Shown here piece after piece: positions 17,808-26,715 of a DNA stretch of 64,000 bases. The stretch's first letter is position 1; every line of letters begins with the position of its first letter. The notes under the pieces are model-generated. The model saw only the letters and a program-made list of their open reading frames with translations. It had not been told where the DNA came from and did no database searches. The stretch is from FEN-1297 sp963834015. GTDB taxonomy: Bacteria > Bacteroidota > Ignavibacteria > Ignavibacteriales > Ignavibacteriaceae. The stretch lies in NCBI GenBank assembly GCA_963834015.1, contig CAWIAG010000003.1, forward strand, positions 558,001 to 622,000. Direction: 5' to 3'. Made by a program: the position numbers and the translations under genes.

Positions 17808-18188
17808 TCACAACTCTTTATAAATTATTGCTACACAAGTAACATAATCTCTCGAATGGCTCATTGATATTTTTAAATTTTTATCATCCGCAAGAAAAGA
17901 GTCCCATCCACCTCTTAGTTTTACCAGCGGCATACCATTGGGTTCATTGTATATCTCAATATCCTGCCATCCTATATCTTTGCTCCATCCTGTTGATAGA
18001 GCTTTAAATACGGCTTCTTTTGCAGCAAATCTTGCAGCGAGATGCTGATATTTATTTTCACCTTTTGACATGCAGTAATTTAATTCAGTTTCAGTGTATA
18101 TTTTATTCAAAAAATGGTTGCCATATTTTTGAACGCTATTTCTTACCCTATCGATTTCTATTATATCTATTCCGAGCCCTAATATCAT
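17808..18188 (-). CDS. acpS: Holo-[acyl-carrier-protein] synthase
   Basis: This 126-residue enzyme transfers 4'-phosphopantetheine from CoA to a serine of ACP, activating fatty-acid synthesis. The N-terminal GLGIDIIEIDRVR motif carries the magnesium-binding Asp. The second motif is QHLAARFAAKEAVFKALS with the catalytic Glu and Lys. The C-terminus has the usual MSHSRDYVTCVAII strand. The length is typical. It is followed by about 200 bases of featureless AT-rich sequence (17599-17807) and preceded by the MCE gene, with which it may be co-transcribed. Confidence 0.95.
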   Translation of the reverse strand: MILGLGIDIIEIDRVRNSVQKYGNHFLNKIYTETELNYCMSKGENKYQHLAARFAAKEAVFKALSTGWSKDIGWQDIEIYNEPNGMPLVKLRGGWDSFLADDKNLKISMSHSRDYVTCVAIIYKEL

Positions 18189-18238
18189 AAATCAATTCCT
18201 TTTAAAAATGGACCAACAATTCGCTTTAAATTAAATAA

Positions 18239-19153
18239 TCAAAATAGATGAATATTGGCATCAACTTTAAAGCCTTTATCCTTTAATTGTTCAATCAGTA
18301 ATTTAGTAAGCTCATTTACCTGTTGAATAGACTGGTTTAGATTATCGTATAATTTTTCATCGTATAATATCTTTCCAACCGAATTATTTCTTGCTTTTAT
18401 TTCAGTAGTAAAACTGTTTAAGCTGGTAACTAAAGAATCCGTTTTTTTTAAAACATCATCGGCTTCTTTTATGGAACTTGAGATATAGCCTTGATTTTTT
18501 TGATAAAAATCCTTTGCATCATCAGTTATATCCAAACTATTTGAAGTAAGTTTTTTAATATTTTGCCTGTTTTCATCAATCAGTATATTTAATTTTTCAG
18601 TTAAAAGACTTACATTTTCTACCGAGCTTTTGATATTATTATTTAGATTTTTATCTGTTAGATAATTATTTAAAGAATTCAACGAAACTTTTACTTGTTT
18701 AAGAGTGGTAATAAGATCATCTTGCATAGAGCCGACAAAAGACATCACTGCAGGAATATCCGAATAGAAAGAACCATTTTGAATTTTATTAAAATCCAAT
18801 GGTTCTGGTAACGAGCCCGGTTTAATATCAACTTTCTTTCCACCCATCATATCAAGCATTGCCACTCCAAAAACGGCATCCCGTCTTAGATCAGTATTAT
18901 TATTAACGGAAACTGTTACTATAACTTCATTGTTTTGAACCTCTATATCTTGAACATTTCCTTTTCTGACTCCATTAACAGTAACAAAATCGCCAATTTC
19001 CAGTCCCGCTACATTGTCGAACCTGATTTTGATAGTTTTTTCTTTAGTAGTTAAGATAAAATTTTTTGCCCAGCCAAGGATCCAGAAAAATATTACAAGC
19101 GCGAGAATGACTGTTACACCAACTTTAATTTCTGTTTTTCTTTGATTTTTCAT
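18239..19153 (-). CDS. MlaD-type MCE domain protein (lipid transport)
   Basis: This 304-residue inner-membrane-anchored protein has one N-terminal transmembrane helix (VGVTVILALVIFFWILGWA) and an MCE domain from about residue 40 (KIRFDNVAGLEIGDFVTVNGVRKGNV), as in MlaD and Mce lipid-shuttle proteins. The C-terminal half is predicted coiled coil, rich in Asn/Ser/Leu (NNNIKSSVENVSLLTEKLN). It would form a hexameric ring in the periplasm moving phospholipids. No MlaE permease or MlaF ATPase gene is in this window. It overlaps the 116-residue gene upstream by 4 bases, indicating coupling. Confidence 0.85.
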   Translation of the reverse strand: MKNQRKTEIKVGVTVILALVIFFWILGWAKNFILTTKEKTIKIRFDNVAGLEIGDFVTVNGVRKGNVQDIEVQNNEVIVTVSVNNNTDLRRDAVFGVAMLDMMGGKKVDIKPGSLPEPLDFNKIQNGSFYSDIPAVMSFVGSMQDDLITTLKQVKVSLNSLNNYLTDKNLNNNIKSSVENVSLLTEKLNILIDENRQNIKKLTSNSLDITDDAKDFYQKNQGYISSSIKEADDVLKKTDSLVTSLNSFTTEIKARNNSVGKILYDEKLYDNLNQSIQQVNELTKLLIEQLKDKGFKVDANIHLF

Positions 19154-19500
19154 TTTTCAACTTTTGTTTTTAATATATTATATAGTGATTTGTACTCTCG
19201 TTTATCTATAATACTATCTTTTAAAGCCACTTTCAAAGTATCTATAAATTCCCCAATAGAATTGTCGGAAAGATTATCTACCTTTTTAATACCAAGAATA
19301 TAATCTCTGATTAATTGCTGCAATGAATCTTTTTCCGGTGAATCTTTAACATACTCAAGATTTCTGTTAATCTGACTTATAATAAGGTTCTTACCGGGGT
19401 TTATAATTGCTTCATCAAATTTATGAGTAACTAAATAGAGCACTACTGCTGTTAAAATCGTAATAATAATAATTGCTCTGATAAAACAGCTTTTTTTCAT
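19150..19500 (-). CDS. Uncharacterised single-pass membrane protein next to MCE gene
   Basis: This 116-residue protein has a short cytoplasmic start, one transmembrane helix (AIIIITILTAVVLYLVT) and a soluble, charged helical domain of about 85 residues (EKDSLQQLIRDYILGIKKV). I do not recognise a family. The 4-base overlap with the MCE gene and a shared N-terminal anchor topology suggest it works with the MCE protein in the periplasm, but that is inference. It follows the CorC/TlyC-type gene by 8 bases. Confidence 0.6.
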   Translation of the reverse strand: MKKSCFIRAIIIITILTAVVLYLVTHKFDEAIINPGKNLIISQINRNLEYVKDSPEKDSLQQLIRDYILGIKKVDNLSDNSIGEFIDTLKVALKDSIIDKREYKSLYNILKTKVEK

Positions 19501-19508
19501 TAAATATT

Positions 19509-20792
19509 TTAATCAGAAGGCAGTCTTTCAAGGAGCACCTTCTTAATCCTCTTATTAATTACTTCTTTAACAGTAAATTTATAATTTTCCAGTCGAAAAG
19601 AATAGCCTTCTTTAGGAATGTGCCCTGCATAATTCAATACTAACCCGCCCAGCGTATCATAATCTCCGCCGAGAGAAATCTCCTCGAGCTGAAGAATTTT
19701 GCGAAGATCATCAACCGGTAGACTGCCAAGTGCCATAAAATTATTATCATCGATTTTTGAAATTAAATTTTCTTCTTCGTCAGATTCGTCTCTTATTTCA
19801 CCCAGTATTTCTTCGAGAATATCTTCCATTGTGATTAATCCAGCCGTACCGCCAAATTCATCTACCACAATTGCAAGATGCATTTTTTTTTCCTGAAACT
19901 CCCTCATTAAATCATTAATCATTTTCATTCCCGGTACAAAAAACACTTTTCTAACAATTGAAGATAAAGAAAAATTTTTCCCCATGTCTTTATTTCTCAG
20001 ATAAGGTAATAAGTCTTTAGCATATATAACACCTAATATTTTATCCAGGTCATTTTCAAAAAGTGGAATTCTGCTATGACCCGATTCGGTTATAATATTA
20101 AGTACTTCATTAAAATTTAAATCAATTGAAGCACAAGTCATATCTACTCTAGGAGTTATTACTTCATGAACATGTACAGACTTAAAACTTACTATGTTGC
20201 TTATAAGACCGTGTTCTTCTTCAATTAAAGCTCCCCGTTCATGACTTAAATTTGCAAGTTCAGATATCTCTTCCGGCAGGATAGCCGTTTTAAATTTATT
20301 AAATTTTATCCTGGATACCGAGAGTTTGATAAATTCTGAAAGTGATTCGGTTACAGGGAAAACAAGTACATTAATCCAATATAAAGGAATTGCAACTGTC
20401 TTAGCAAAAGAGACAGGCTTCCGGGATGCCCATAGCTTTGGTACTAATTCACCGAAAATTAAAATTATCGCAGTTAATAATACAATTTGTATAGTAAGGA
20501 TTAATTTAACCGGGTATGATGAAAATGCTGCAAAATCTAATGCTAAAGAAACTGCTATAATTGAGGAAGCTACATTAATAACTGTATTTCCCAACAATAT
20601 AACAACAAGTAATCTTCTTGGATGTTCCAGCAGTTGTTCAAGGTATCTCTCAATTAAAGGATTACTATCAACAATAACTTTTAAACGCTTTTTATCTAGC
20701 GAAAATAATGCAACTTCAGAACCGGAAAAGAATGCAGAACAAAAAATGAATATAAACAATATTATTAATTTATAATGCCAGAATATGTGCAA
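19509..20792 (-). CDS. CNNM/CorC/TlyC-family membrane protein (DUF21-CBS-HlyC)
   Basis: This 427-residue integral membrane protein has an N-terminal DUF21 transmembrane domain (about residues 8-180, FCSAFFSGSEVALFSLDKKRL, with the small-residue-rich helix start typical of CNNM transporters). A pair of CBS domains follows (ITPRVDMTCASIDLNFNEVL, then AIVVDEFGGTAGLITMEDILEEILGEI), then a C-terminal CorC_HlyC domain (MALGSLPVDDLRKIL). Family members export or regulate Mg2+ or related divalent ions; the older haemolysin label is misleading. It appears complete. Confidence 0.88.
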   Translation of the reverse strand: MHIFWHYKLIILFIFIFCSAFFSGSEVALFSLDKKRLKVIVDSNPLIERYLEQLLEHPRRLLVVILLGNTVINVASSIIAVSLALDFAAFSSYPVKLILTIQIVLLTAIILIFGELVPKLWASRKPVSFAKTVAIPLYWINVLVFPVTESLSEFIKLSVSRIKFNKFKTAILPEEISELANLSHERGALIEEEHGLISNIVSFKSVHVHEVITPRVDMTCASIDLNFNEVLNIITESGHSRIPLFENDLDKILGVIYAKDLLPYLRNKDMGKNFSLSSIVRKVFFVPGMKMINDLMREFQEKKMHLAIVVDEFGGTAGLITMEDILEEILGEIRDESDEEENLISKIDDNNFMALGSLPVDDLRKILQLEEISLGGDYDTLGGLVLNYAGHIPKEGYSFRLENYKFTVKEVINKRIKKVLLERLPSD

Positions 20793-20900
20793 ATATTTTT
20801 CTTACTCCGAGTTATTAAAAATCCCAATACTTAAGTATATTCATGTTAAGCCCTAAAACTGATAATTGAATCTATTGCCTTGAAAAAACTATACGGCTAA

Positions 20901-21347
20901 TTAAAACGGCAAATCGTCATTTTCATCGGTTTGTATTTGCGGTTCATTAATTGTACCGCGAGTACTACCGATAGAAGAATCTTCCTGAATTGCACTTTCA
21001 TTGTTTCCACTACCGGCACCAGATTCAAGAGGAATAATTTTTTCAGCAACTACATCAGTAGCATACCTTTTTATTCCTTCTTTATCAGTATATTCTCTTT
21101 TAGTTAATCTTCCTTCAATATAAAACTTTTTGCCTTTTTTTAGATTCTCTTTAAAATAGTCCGAAAGATTAAATGAAACAATATTATGCCATGTAGTTTC
21201 ATTAACCCAATTACCATCCTTGCCTTTATAACTATTAGACGTGGCAATTGTAAAACTTGTTACGGAAACATTATTGGTTGTAAATCGGGTTTCAGCATCT
21301 CTTCCCAAATTACCGATTAACATAATTTTATTTAATGAAAAAGCCAT
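20901..21347 (-). CDS. ssb: Single-stranded DNA-binding protein
   Basis: This 148-residue OB-fold protein coats ssDNA in replication and repair. The N-terminal NKIMLIGNLGRDAETRFTTNNVSV strand-loop and TTWHNIVSF are standard. A Ser/Gly/Asn-rich linker leads to the acidic C-terminal tail ending DDLPF, which recruits repair proteins. A strong AAGGAGGAGG Shine-Dalgarno lies upstream of the ATG at 21347. It is monocistronic in appearance, with about 205 bases of spacer to the SPOR gene and 108 to the CorC-type gene. Confidence 0.95.
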   Translation of the reverse strand: MAFSLNKIMLIGNLGRDAETRFTTNNVSVTSFTIATSNSYKGKDGNWVNETTWHNIVSFNLSDYFKENLKKGKKFYIEGRLTKREYTDKEGIKRYATDVVAEKIIPLESGAGSGNNESAIQEDSSIGSTRGTINEPQIQTDENDDLPF

Positions 21348-21552
21348 TTAGCCTCCTCCTTGTTATTTATTTTATTTTGTTATATCGCTAATTAGCAATT
21401 TTAAATTTAGTGATTCTTTTAAATAAATACTATTCTGTAATAAGTGAACGCTAACTATAAAGATAAGATAACACTCACCATTTGAATTTCTCTTTAGCGG
21501 CATTATTTTTTTTAAATTAGCCCGTCCGAAATTTTATAAAAAATGAATTGGA

Positions 21553-21999
21553 TTATTGCTGTTCGGTAACAATCCACGCATCTTTAAAATCAGGGATTTT
21601 CCATATTATATCTCTCTCTTTTACCGCTTCATCGTGGGAAGCATAATGCTTAGATAACCGAACTACGTACAGGTTCAAATTGGTTTTAAAGGAAACTGTT
21701 ATCTCATCCTGAATTTTCGATCTGCTTGAATCAGCAAATTCATTTGCTCGTTCTTTAGTGGAAAAGGCACCGATTTGGATTAAATAAAACGTACCACCGT
21801 TATACTGAATTTCGGACTTATTCTGAATTTGTGCAGTATCCTTTACAGCGGCCTGATCAAATACATAAAGCGAATCTTTCTTATCACCAGGTTTGTTCTT
21901 TTGTTCTTCCCTGCCGGCAGATTGTTGAACTGAAGAACATGCCGGGAGTATAAAAGAAATAACAGCAAAAATAGTGCAAATAAAAATTTTATTTTTCAT
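21553..21999 (-). CDS. SPOR-domain lipoprotein
   Basis: This lipoprotein of about 148 residues has a signal peptide and lipobox ILPAC, so it is probably anchored in the outer or inner membrane facing the periplasm. After a low-complexity linker rich in Lys/Asp it carries a SPOR domain (residues about 70-145: FYLIQIGAFSTKERANEFADS ... YVVRLSKHYASHDEAV), which binds denuded peptidoglycan at division sites. I place the start at the ATG at 21999 rather than an upstream TTG at 22023, because it directly begins the signal peptide (MKNKIFIC). Confidence 0.8.
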   Translation of the reverse strand: MKNKIFICTIFAVISFILPACSSVQQSAGREEQKNKPGDKKDSLYVFDQAAVKDTAQIQNKSEIQYNGGTFYLIQIGAFSTKERANEFADSSRSKIQDEITVSFKTNLNLYVVRLSKHYASHDEAVKERDIIWKIPDFKDAWIVTEQQ

Positions 22000-22146
22000 A
22001 GCTAATTCCGGGTATTTGTTCAAATTGAATATAGATTATGATCATTGCTTAAATTCAAGTATTAATTTATATAATAAATTACTTTAAAGTTATATTAAAA
22101 ATTTTAGATAATGACATCTATAAAATATCATTTTTATTTAAAACAT

Positions 22147-22172
22147 TGAAGGGATGGTTTCCCATCCCTTCA
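22147..22172 (-). terminator. Rho-independent terminator after the SGNH gene
   Basis: There is an 11-bp perfect inverted repeat (TGAAGGGATGG / CCATCCCTTCA) with a 4-base loop. It begins 7 bases past the stop codon of the minus-strand SGNH lipoprotein gene and is followed on that strand by ATGTTTT. The stem is strong; the T tract is short. Confidence 0.75.
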
Positions 22173-22178
22173 TCCGGA

Positions 22179-23618
22179 TCAATAAAGTAAATGGTTAAAA
22201 TAAGCCGTGTTAAAATGAGGTAATATCTTTTTTGATAACAAGTTTTGCTTAGCCAGCACAATACTGCCCGGAATAGAAGCAACATTAACTAAAGAGTAGC
22301 TGGCACCGAATTTATTGTTTATTACTTTTAAGAATTCATTAGCAATTATTGCCTGGCCACGACTTGTTGGATGCACACCATCCAAACCAAATAATCCGCC
22401 AACAAAGAATGCAGTTGAAAAACCTATTCCGTTTTCAACAATACCAGTTGCTGCTATTGAATTAAAGAATGAATTTATATCCACAATTCCGAAACCTTGA
22501 GAATTAGCAACAGCAGCAATTGTAGAATTAAAAGCTTGGGTAGCAGTTTTAGCAGTTACAATTTCAGAAGGATCAAGTATAAGAGCATCAGGCCATGGAT
22601 TAACTGGGCTGAAACCAAAGGGTTGTGTTGTATCAATACCAACAGGTAATACTTTGAATCCATTATCACGGTAAAACTTTCCCGTAGCTGTTCCAAGCAG
22701 AGGTGCATAGGTACTTCCAGTCAAAGTTATTAATACATTGCCTGTGGCAAGATCTGCTGAATCAGCGAAAGCAAATGTTCCATCGACAGAATTATTTCCA
22801 TGTATCTGATAAAATAGACCAGGTGAACCTTCTGCTTTTAGAATTGCCCAAGGAATTTCTTCAGCCATTGCCGGACCAACTGTGGTGAAGTAAGGAATAG
22901 CTGTTACATCAGGAATGTTTGCAACTACTACTTTAGCGCCGAGTGATGCTATACTATCTCCTAATACCGAATATAAATACTGAAAAGTATTGGCATCTGT
23001 TGGTGAAGCTGGTGAGGTACCGCCGCTTGTTGCATACCCCAAGACATCATTATTGCCTATCCATAACGTTAAAAAAGTAGGGTTTAATGATTTTGCCTGA
23101 GTAAACTGAGAACCTTTATTTCTTAGAATAATATTAAAATAAGGGCTTTGACTTGCAGAAGTTGCTGTACTCGTTGCATTTAAAACATCATATGTAACCG
23201 CACCAGGTACACCAAGATTATTATATGAATTTGGATATGAGGAATTTATCGGGGCACCAGTTTTTGTATCAATTGTTAAATCAAGAGTACCTGTAGCAGG
23301 ATTAAAGGATTGAACTTCTATTCTCCCACCCAGGCCCGGATCAGAAATAAAAGGAATTGCATAATTTGAATTTACCTGTTGTGCAATTAAATTTCCATAA
23401 GAATATTCCTGAGCACTTTGATACAAGGCGCCAGACTGATAGCCAGCAGTTATACTGTTACCTATAGAAACATATCTTGATAAATCTGCACTTCCACTTT
23501 TGGGAGCGGGACCAGTTAAGTTTGTTCTATCCTGACAGCCGGAAACTATAAAAACAACTAATAATACTATAGTAAACCAACCCTTTAGGGAAAGAATTAA
23601 ATTTAATAACTTTTTCAT
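22179..23618 (-). CDS. SGNH/GDSL-family lipase-like lipoprotein
   Basis: This 479-residue protein has a lipoprotein signal peptide (hydrophobic core then VSGCQD). The SGNH hydrolase domain shows block I SIGNSITAGYQSG (GNSI in place of GDSL), block III IGNND, and block V GVHPTSRGQA with the catalytic His. It is expected to be an esterase or lipase attached to the outer membrane. It lies 18 bases after a FadL-family barrel gene and ends in a terminator, so the two form a small operon. Coupled release and uptake of lipid or hydrophobic products is a reasonable inference. Confidence 0.85.
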   Translation of the reverse strand: MKKLLNLILSLKGWFTIVLLVVFIVSGCQDRTNLTGPAPKSGSADLSRYVSIGNSITAGYQSGALYQSAQEYSYGNLIAQQVNSNYAIPFISDPGLGGRIEVQSFNPATGTLDLTIDTKTGAPINSSYPNSYNNLGVPGAVTYDVLNATSTATSASQSPYFNIILRNKGSQFTQAKSLNPTFLTLWIGNNDVLGYATSGGTSPASPTDANTFQYLYSVLGDSIASLGAKVVVANIPDVTAIPYFTTVGPAMAEEIPWAILKAEGSPGLFYQIHGNNSVDGTFAFADSADLATGNVLITLTGSTYAPLLGTATGKFYRDNGFKVLPVGIDTTQPFGFSPVNPWPDALILDPSEIVTAKTATQAFNSTIAAVANSQGFGIVDINSFFNSIAATGIVENGIGFSTAFFVGGLFGLDGVHPTSRGQAIIANEFLKVINNKFGASYSLVNVASIPGSIVLAKQNLLSKKILPHFNTAYFNHLLY

Positions 23619-23636
23619 TTTTCAAATCCTTTCCTG

Positions 23637-24902
23637 TTATAAACTATATGATAAAGTTAATGAAACCAAATTTGCGTATGCGTTATATGTACCATTAAAG
23701 GGACTGTTCGGAGTTGTACCAGATTGGGCAACTTCTCCAGTAGCATAATCCTCCATTGAATTAGTAACTGTTATCTGGCTGTTTCTTATAAATTCATAAG
23801 CTGCATTTACCAATAATTTTTTTGTTATTTTATATCCAAAACCGCAACTAAAACCAAGCCTGTTTGATTCAGGCAGAGATGGGTTAATATATTCTGCTTT
23901 AACAGGACTATTATCAAAATAAATTCCTGCTCTAATATCCCAATCAGAGTTCAAATTATATTCTGCACCAAGGCGAACTATGTATGAATTATCATATAAT
24001 CTTGGATTTGGAATAGATTCTTTAGGATTTGAGAAGTTAAAAGTTAGGGTATCATAACTTGACCAACCAACGTACTGAAAATCTGCACTAACTAATAGTT
24101 TAGGTAAAATTCTGTACGCAGCTCCAAATGCAAGATTTAAAGGAGTTGTTAAATCAGCTGAAACCCCGCCGTTAGGAAGCTCTGATGCAAGCTGAGGTGC
24201 GCCTGAAGTAGATACACTGCCTTTTAATTTATATAGAATTTTACTATGGAATGAAATACCGAATGAAAGATCATTTGTAGGTTTATAAAGAGCTCCCAAA
24301 TTATAACCAAATGCAGCATTATCTTTGCCATTCATTGATATAAATGCATCACCAGCAAAAGGAGTTTGCGGAGAAGCTTTTGTTATGTCAACATTAGCAA
24401 AACTATATACAAACCCTGCGCTTAACGAAAGGTTATCAAGCAGTTTATAAGCAGCCTCCGGAGAAATAGTAAAAACTTTAAGAGTAGTTCCCACAGCTAA
24501 ATATTTACCAACCCAATTTGGATCCCATTCTGATCCTAAACCAAATGGGCTTGTAAAACCGATTCCAAAAGCCCAATCAGGGTTATAACTATAAGTTGCA
24601 TAAAAATGAGTTGGAAAAAATGTTTGTTTAGTAGCATCGTATTCAGTTACCTGAGGGGAAACACCACGGAAAGTGAATACGGGTGCAATTAATGTTGTAC
24701 CAAGCATAAAATTTGTACCTGAGAGCTGAGTTATTCCTGCTCCATTAAAATATAAAGCAGAAGGATCGTCAGATATTGCTGTAAATGCATCTCCCATACC
24801 AAGAGCCCGGGCACCGTTTTCATTCAGCTGAAAACCACCGGCGAATACCCGGCTTAAACCGAGCGATAGAAAAAGAACGAAAGTAAGTATTTTTATTCTC
24901 AC
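23637..24902 (-). CDS. FadL/OmpP1-family outer-membrane transporter
   Basis: This 421-residue barrel has a signal peptide (LSLGLSRVFA) and the FadL-type N-terminal hatch sequence GGFQLNENGARALGMGDAFTAISDDPSALYFNGAGI. The remainder is a 14-stranded beta pattern with YATYSYNPDWAFGIGFTSPFGLG and a C-terminal strand ending ANLVSLTLSYSL. FadL proteins pass long-chain fatty acids or other hydrophobic compounds across the outer membrane. It heads an operon with the SGNH lipoprotein. The 244-base upstream spacer (24903-25146) is AT-rich without an evident motif. Confidence 0.9.
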   Translation of the reverse strand: MRIKILTFVLFLSLGLSRVFAGGFQLNENGARALGMGDAFTAISDDPSALYFNGAGITQLSGTNFMLGTTLIAPVFTFRGVSPQVTEYDATKQTFFPTHFYATYSYNPDWAFGIGFTSPFGLGSEWDPNWVGKYLAVGTTLKVFTISPEAAYKLLDNLSLSAGFVYSFANVDITKASPQTPFAGDAFISMNGKDNAAFGYNLGALYKPTNDLSFGISFHSKILYKLKGSVSTSGAPQLASELPNGGVSADLTTPLNLAFGAAYRILPKLLVSADFQYVGWSSYDTLTFNFSNPKESIPNPRLYDNSYIVRLGAEYNLNSDWDIRAGIYFDNSPVKAEYINPSLPESNRLGFSCGFGYKITKKLLVNAAYEFIRNSQITVTNSMEDYATGEVAQSGTTPNSPFNGTYNAYANLVSLTLSYSL

Positions 24903-25146
24903 GTTTTCCTCCGTTTTTGATAGTTATAAAGGATTAATTAATTATGCAATGATTAAAAGGAATATGCTAAAAATCACAAAAAATATATGTTACAAAAAAC
25001 AAATAGGTTTCAATTTTTAATAATTGACTTTTCCATCAAAATATGTGATTGAAATTTATTTGAGAATTGTTTTTTGCTTCTTGTTATTTTTACCATTCAT
25101 AATTCCTTGAAACATGAATTAATTAACTGTAAATCCAATTGATAAA

Positions 25147-25647
25147 TTATTCAATTGTAAAGAGGACTGTTCCTTTTTCAATAGCATATCCTTCCTTAAC
25201 AAAAATATTTTTGATAATTCCGGAATGAGGTGCCCGAAGGTCGTTTTCCATATTCATTGCTTCCAATGTAAGTATTGTTTCACCTTGCGAGATTGATTCG
25301 TTAATTTTTTTATTTATTTTTAAAATCATTCCAGGCATAGGAGCCTTTATTTCGAATTCATGAACAGTTGCCGTTATTTGTTGCAAAAGTTCTGCGGCTT
25401 TTTCCTGCTGAATTGAACGGATAGCCGTTAAATAAATACTATTTTGAATTAAAACCGAAAATCTGCCATCCTGCAATATTTCGGATTTTATTTCAACGAA
25501 TTTATTATTTAATTTTAATAAATATTTTTCTCTTCCCAGATGTATAAGTTCGTATGTATATTCTCTTGCATTTGCATAAATTATTGAATCATCCTGTATA
25601 ACTAAATTAAGTTTTTTATCGTTTACTGAAACAATATATTCACTCAT
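25147..25647 (-). CDS. Biotin carboxyl carrier protein domain of an acyl-CoA carboxylase
   Basis: This 166-residue protein has a C-terminal biotinyl domain (about residues 95-165) with the attachment motif EAMNMEN, where the Lys of AMKM is replaced by Asn. The surrounding APMPGMILKI and IVKEGYAIEKGTVL-like strands are typical. Because biotin is attached to the Lys of the AMKM motif, the Asn would prevent normal biotinylation. The N-terminal 90 residues form a beta-rich extension seen in the acyl-CoA carboxylase alpha subunit. It overlaps the biotin carboxylase by 8 bases. Together with the damaged carboxylase it may be a decayed pair. Confidence 0.75.
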   Translation of the reverse strand: MSEYIVSVNDKKLNLVIQDDSIIYANAREYTYELIHLGREKYLLKLNNKFVEIKSEILQDGRFSVLIQNSIYLTAIRSIQQEKAAELLQQITATVHEFEIKAPMPGMILKINKKINESISQGETILTLEAMNMENDLRAPHSGIIKNIFVKEGYAIEKGTVLFTIE

Positions 25648-26707
25648 ACATCAAGTCAGTCCATTTATTCAAATTTTTGGGAACTGAATAATAAGCATCT
25701 GATCTCTTTATTCCAAAAGATTTTTCTTTCATCAAAGCAATAAATATAGCTGCCGCATCTTCCATGTAATCATTTTCAGTTTTATTCCCCTGAATACATT
25801 TCTCTCCAAATACTCTTTGCAAATAATTAATGTCAATATTCCCTTTAACAAAATCTTCATTATTAAAAACAGTTATTAAAAATTCTATTGTTCCGGCATT
25901 ATAATAACAACAGACTTTTGCAACGTCGACAGCAGTTTTAGTAATTTTTTCTCTCATAAACGGATCAAGAAAAGATGAAGGTGATTCTTCAATAATTTTC
26001 TGGTGCCTGCGTTGAATTGAACACTCTCTTTCAAATAGATGAGCGTAATTACCATACTTATCCGCAATTATCTGAACTTCTATATGCCGAGGATTTTCTA
26101 TATATTTTTCAATATATATAGAATCATTAGCAAAAGCTTTCATAGCCTCACGCCGGACACCATCAAAAGCACCATTAAATTCTTTTGAGGATAAGATTTT
26201 TCTCATTCCTTTACCGCCGCCACCTGCGGCGGCTTTAAGTAATAAAGGATACCCGATTTTCTCTGCCGCTTCAATGCCAGCATTTAAATTTTCTATTGGA
26301 ATTATAGTTCCAGGAACAATAGGAATTCCGATTTTAGATAACAACTCACGTGCAGTTGTTTTGTTCCCCATCATTTCTACTGATTTCGAAGATGGACCTA
26401 TAAATATCAGTCCTTCATTTTCGAGCAATTTAATAAATTCGGCATTTTCAGATAAAAAACCGTACCCGGGATGCACTGCATCAGCCTTAATCTTTTTCGC
26501 AAGGTTAATAATTTTTTCTTTGTTTAAATATGAATGAGATGAAGAAGACTTGCCAATATTGTAAGATTCATCTGCGAGGCGCGTATGCAGGGATAATTTA
26601 TCAGCATCGGAATACATCACTGCAGAAATAATATTTAATTCACGGCATGCACGTATTATCCTAACGGCAATTTCACCGCGGTTAGCTATTAAAATTTTAT
26701 TAATCAA
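25640..26707 (-). CDS. Biotin carboxylase with a large internal deletion
   Basis: This 355-residue product is similar to biotin carboxylases of acyl-CoA carboxylases, which are normally about 450-500 residues. Residues 1-277 are normal: KILIANRGEIAVRIIRACREL, HPGYGFLSEN, the ATP-grasp glycine loop AAAGGGGKGMRK, and ERECSIQRRHQKIIEE. After NAGTIEFL the sequence jumps to ITVFNNEDFVKGNIDINYL, the far C-terminal region. About 140 residues are absent, including the EMN/RxQVEH catalytic segment and the C-terminal lobe. The frame is intact. It follows mutS2 by 8 bases. It is probably inactive, or a misassembly. Confidence 0.85.
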   Translation of the reverse strand: MINKILIANRGEIAVRIIRACRELNIISAVMYSDADKLSLHTRLADESYNIGKSSSSHSYLNKEKIINLAKKIKADAVHPGYGFLSENAEFIKLLENEGLIFIGPSSKSVEMMGNKTTARELLSKIGIPIVPGTIIPIENLNAGIEAAEKIGYPLLLKAAAGGGGKGMRKILSSKEFNGAFDGVRREAMKAFANDSIYIEKYIENPRHIEVQIIADKYGNYAHLFERECSIQRRHQKIIEESPSSFLDPFMREKITKTAVDVAKVCCYYNAGTIEFLITVFNNEDFVKGNIDINYLQRVFGEKCIQGNKTENDYMEDAAAIFIALMKEKSFGIKRSDAYYSVPKNLNKWTDLMYE

Positions 26708-26715
26708 AATTAACT

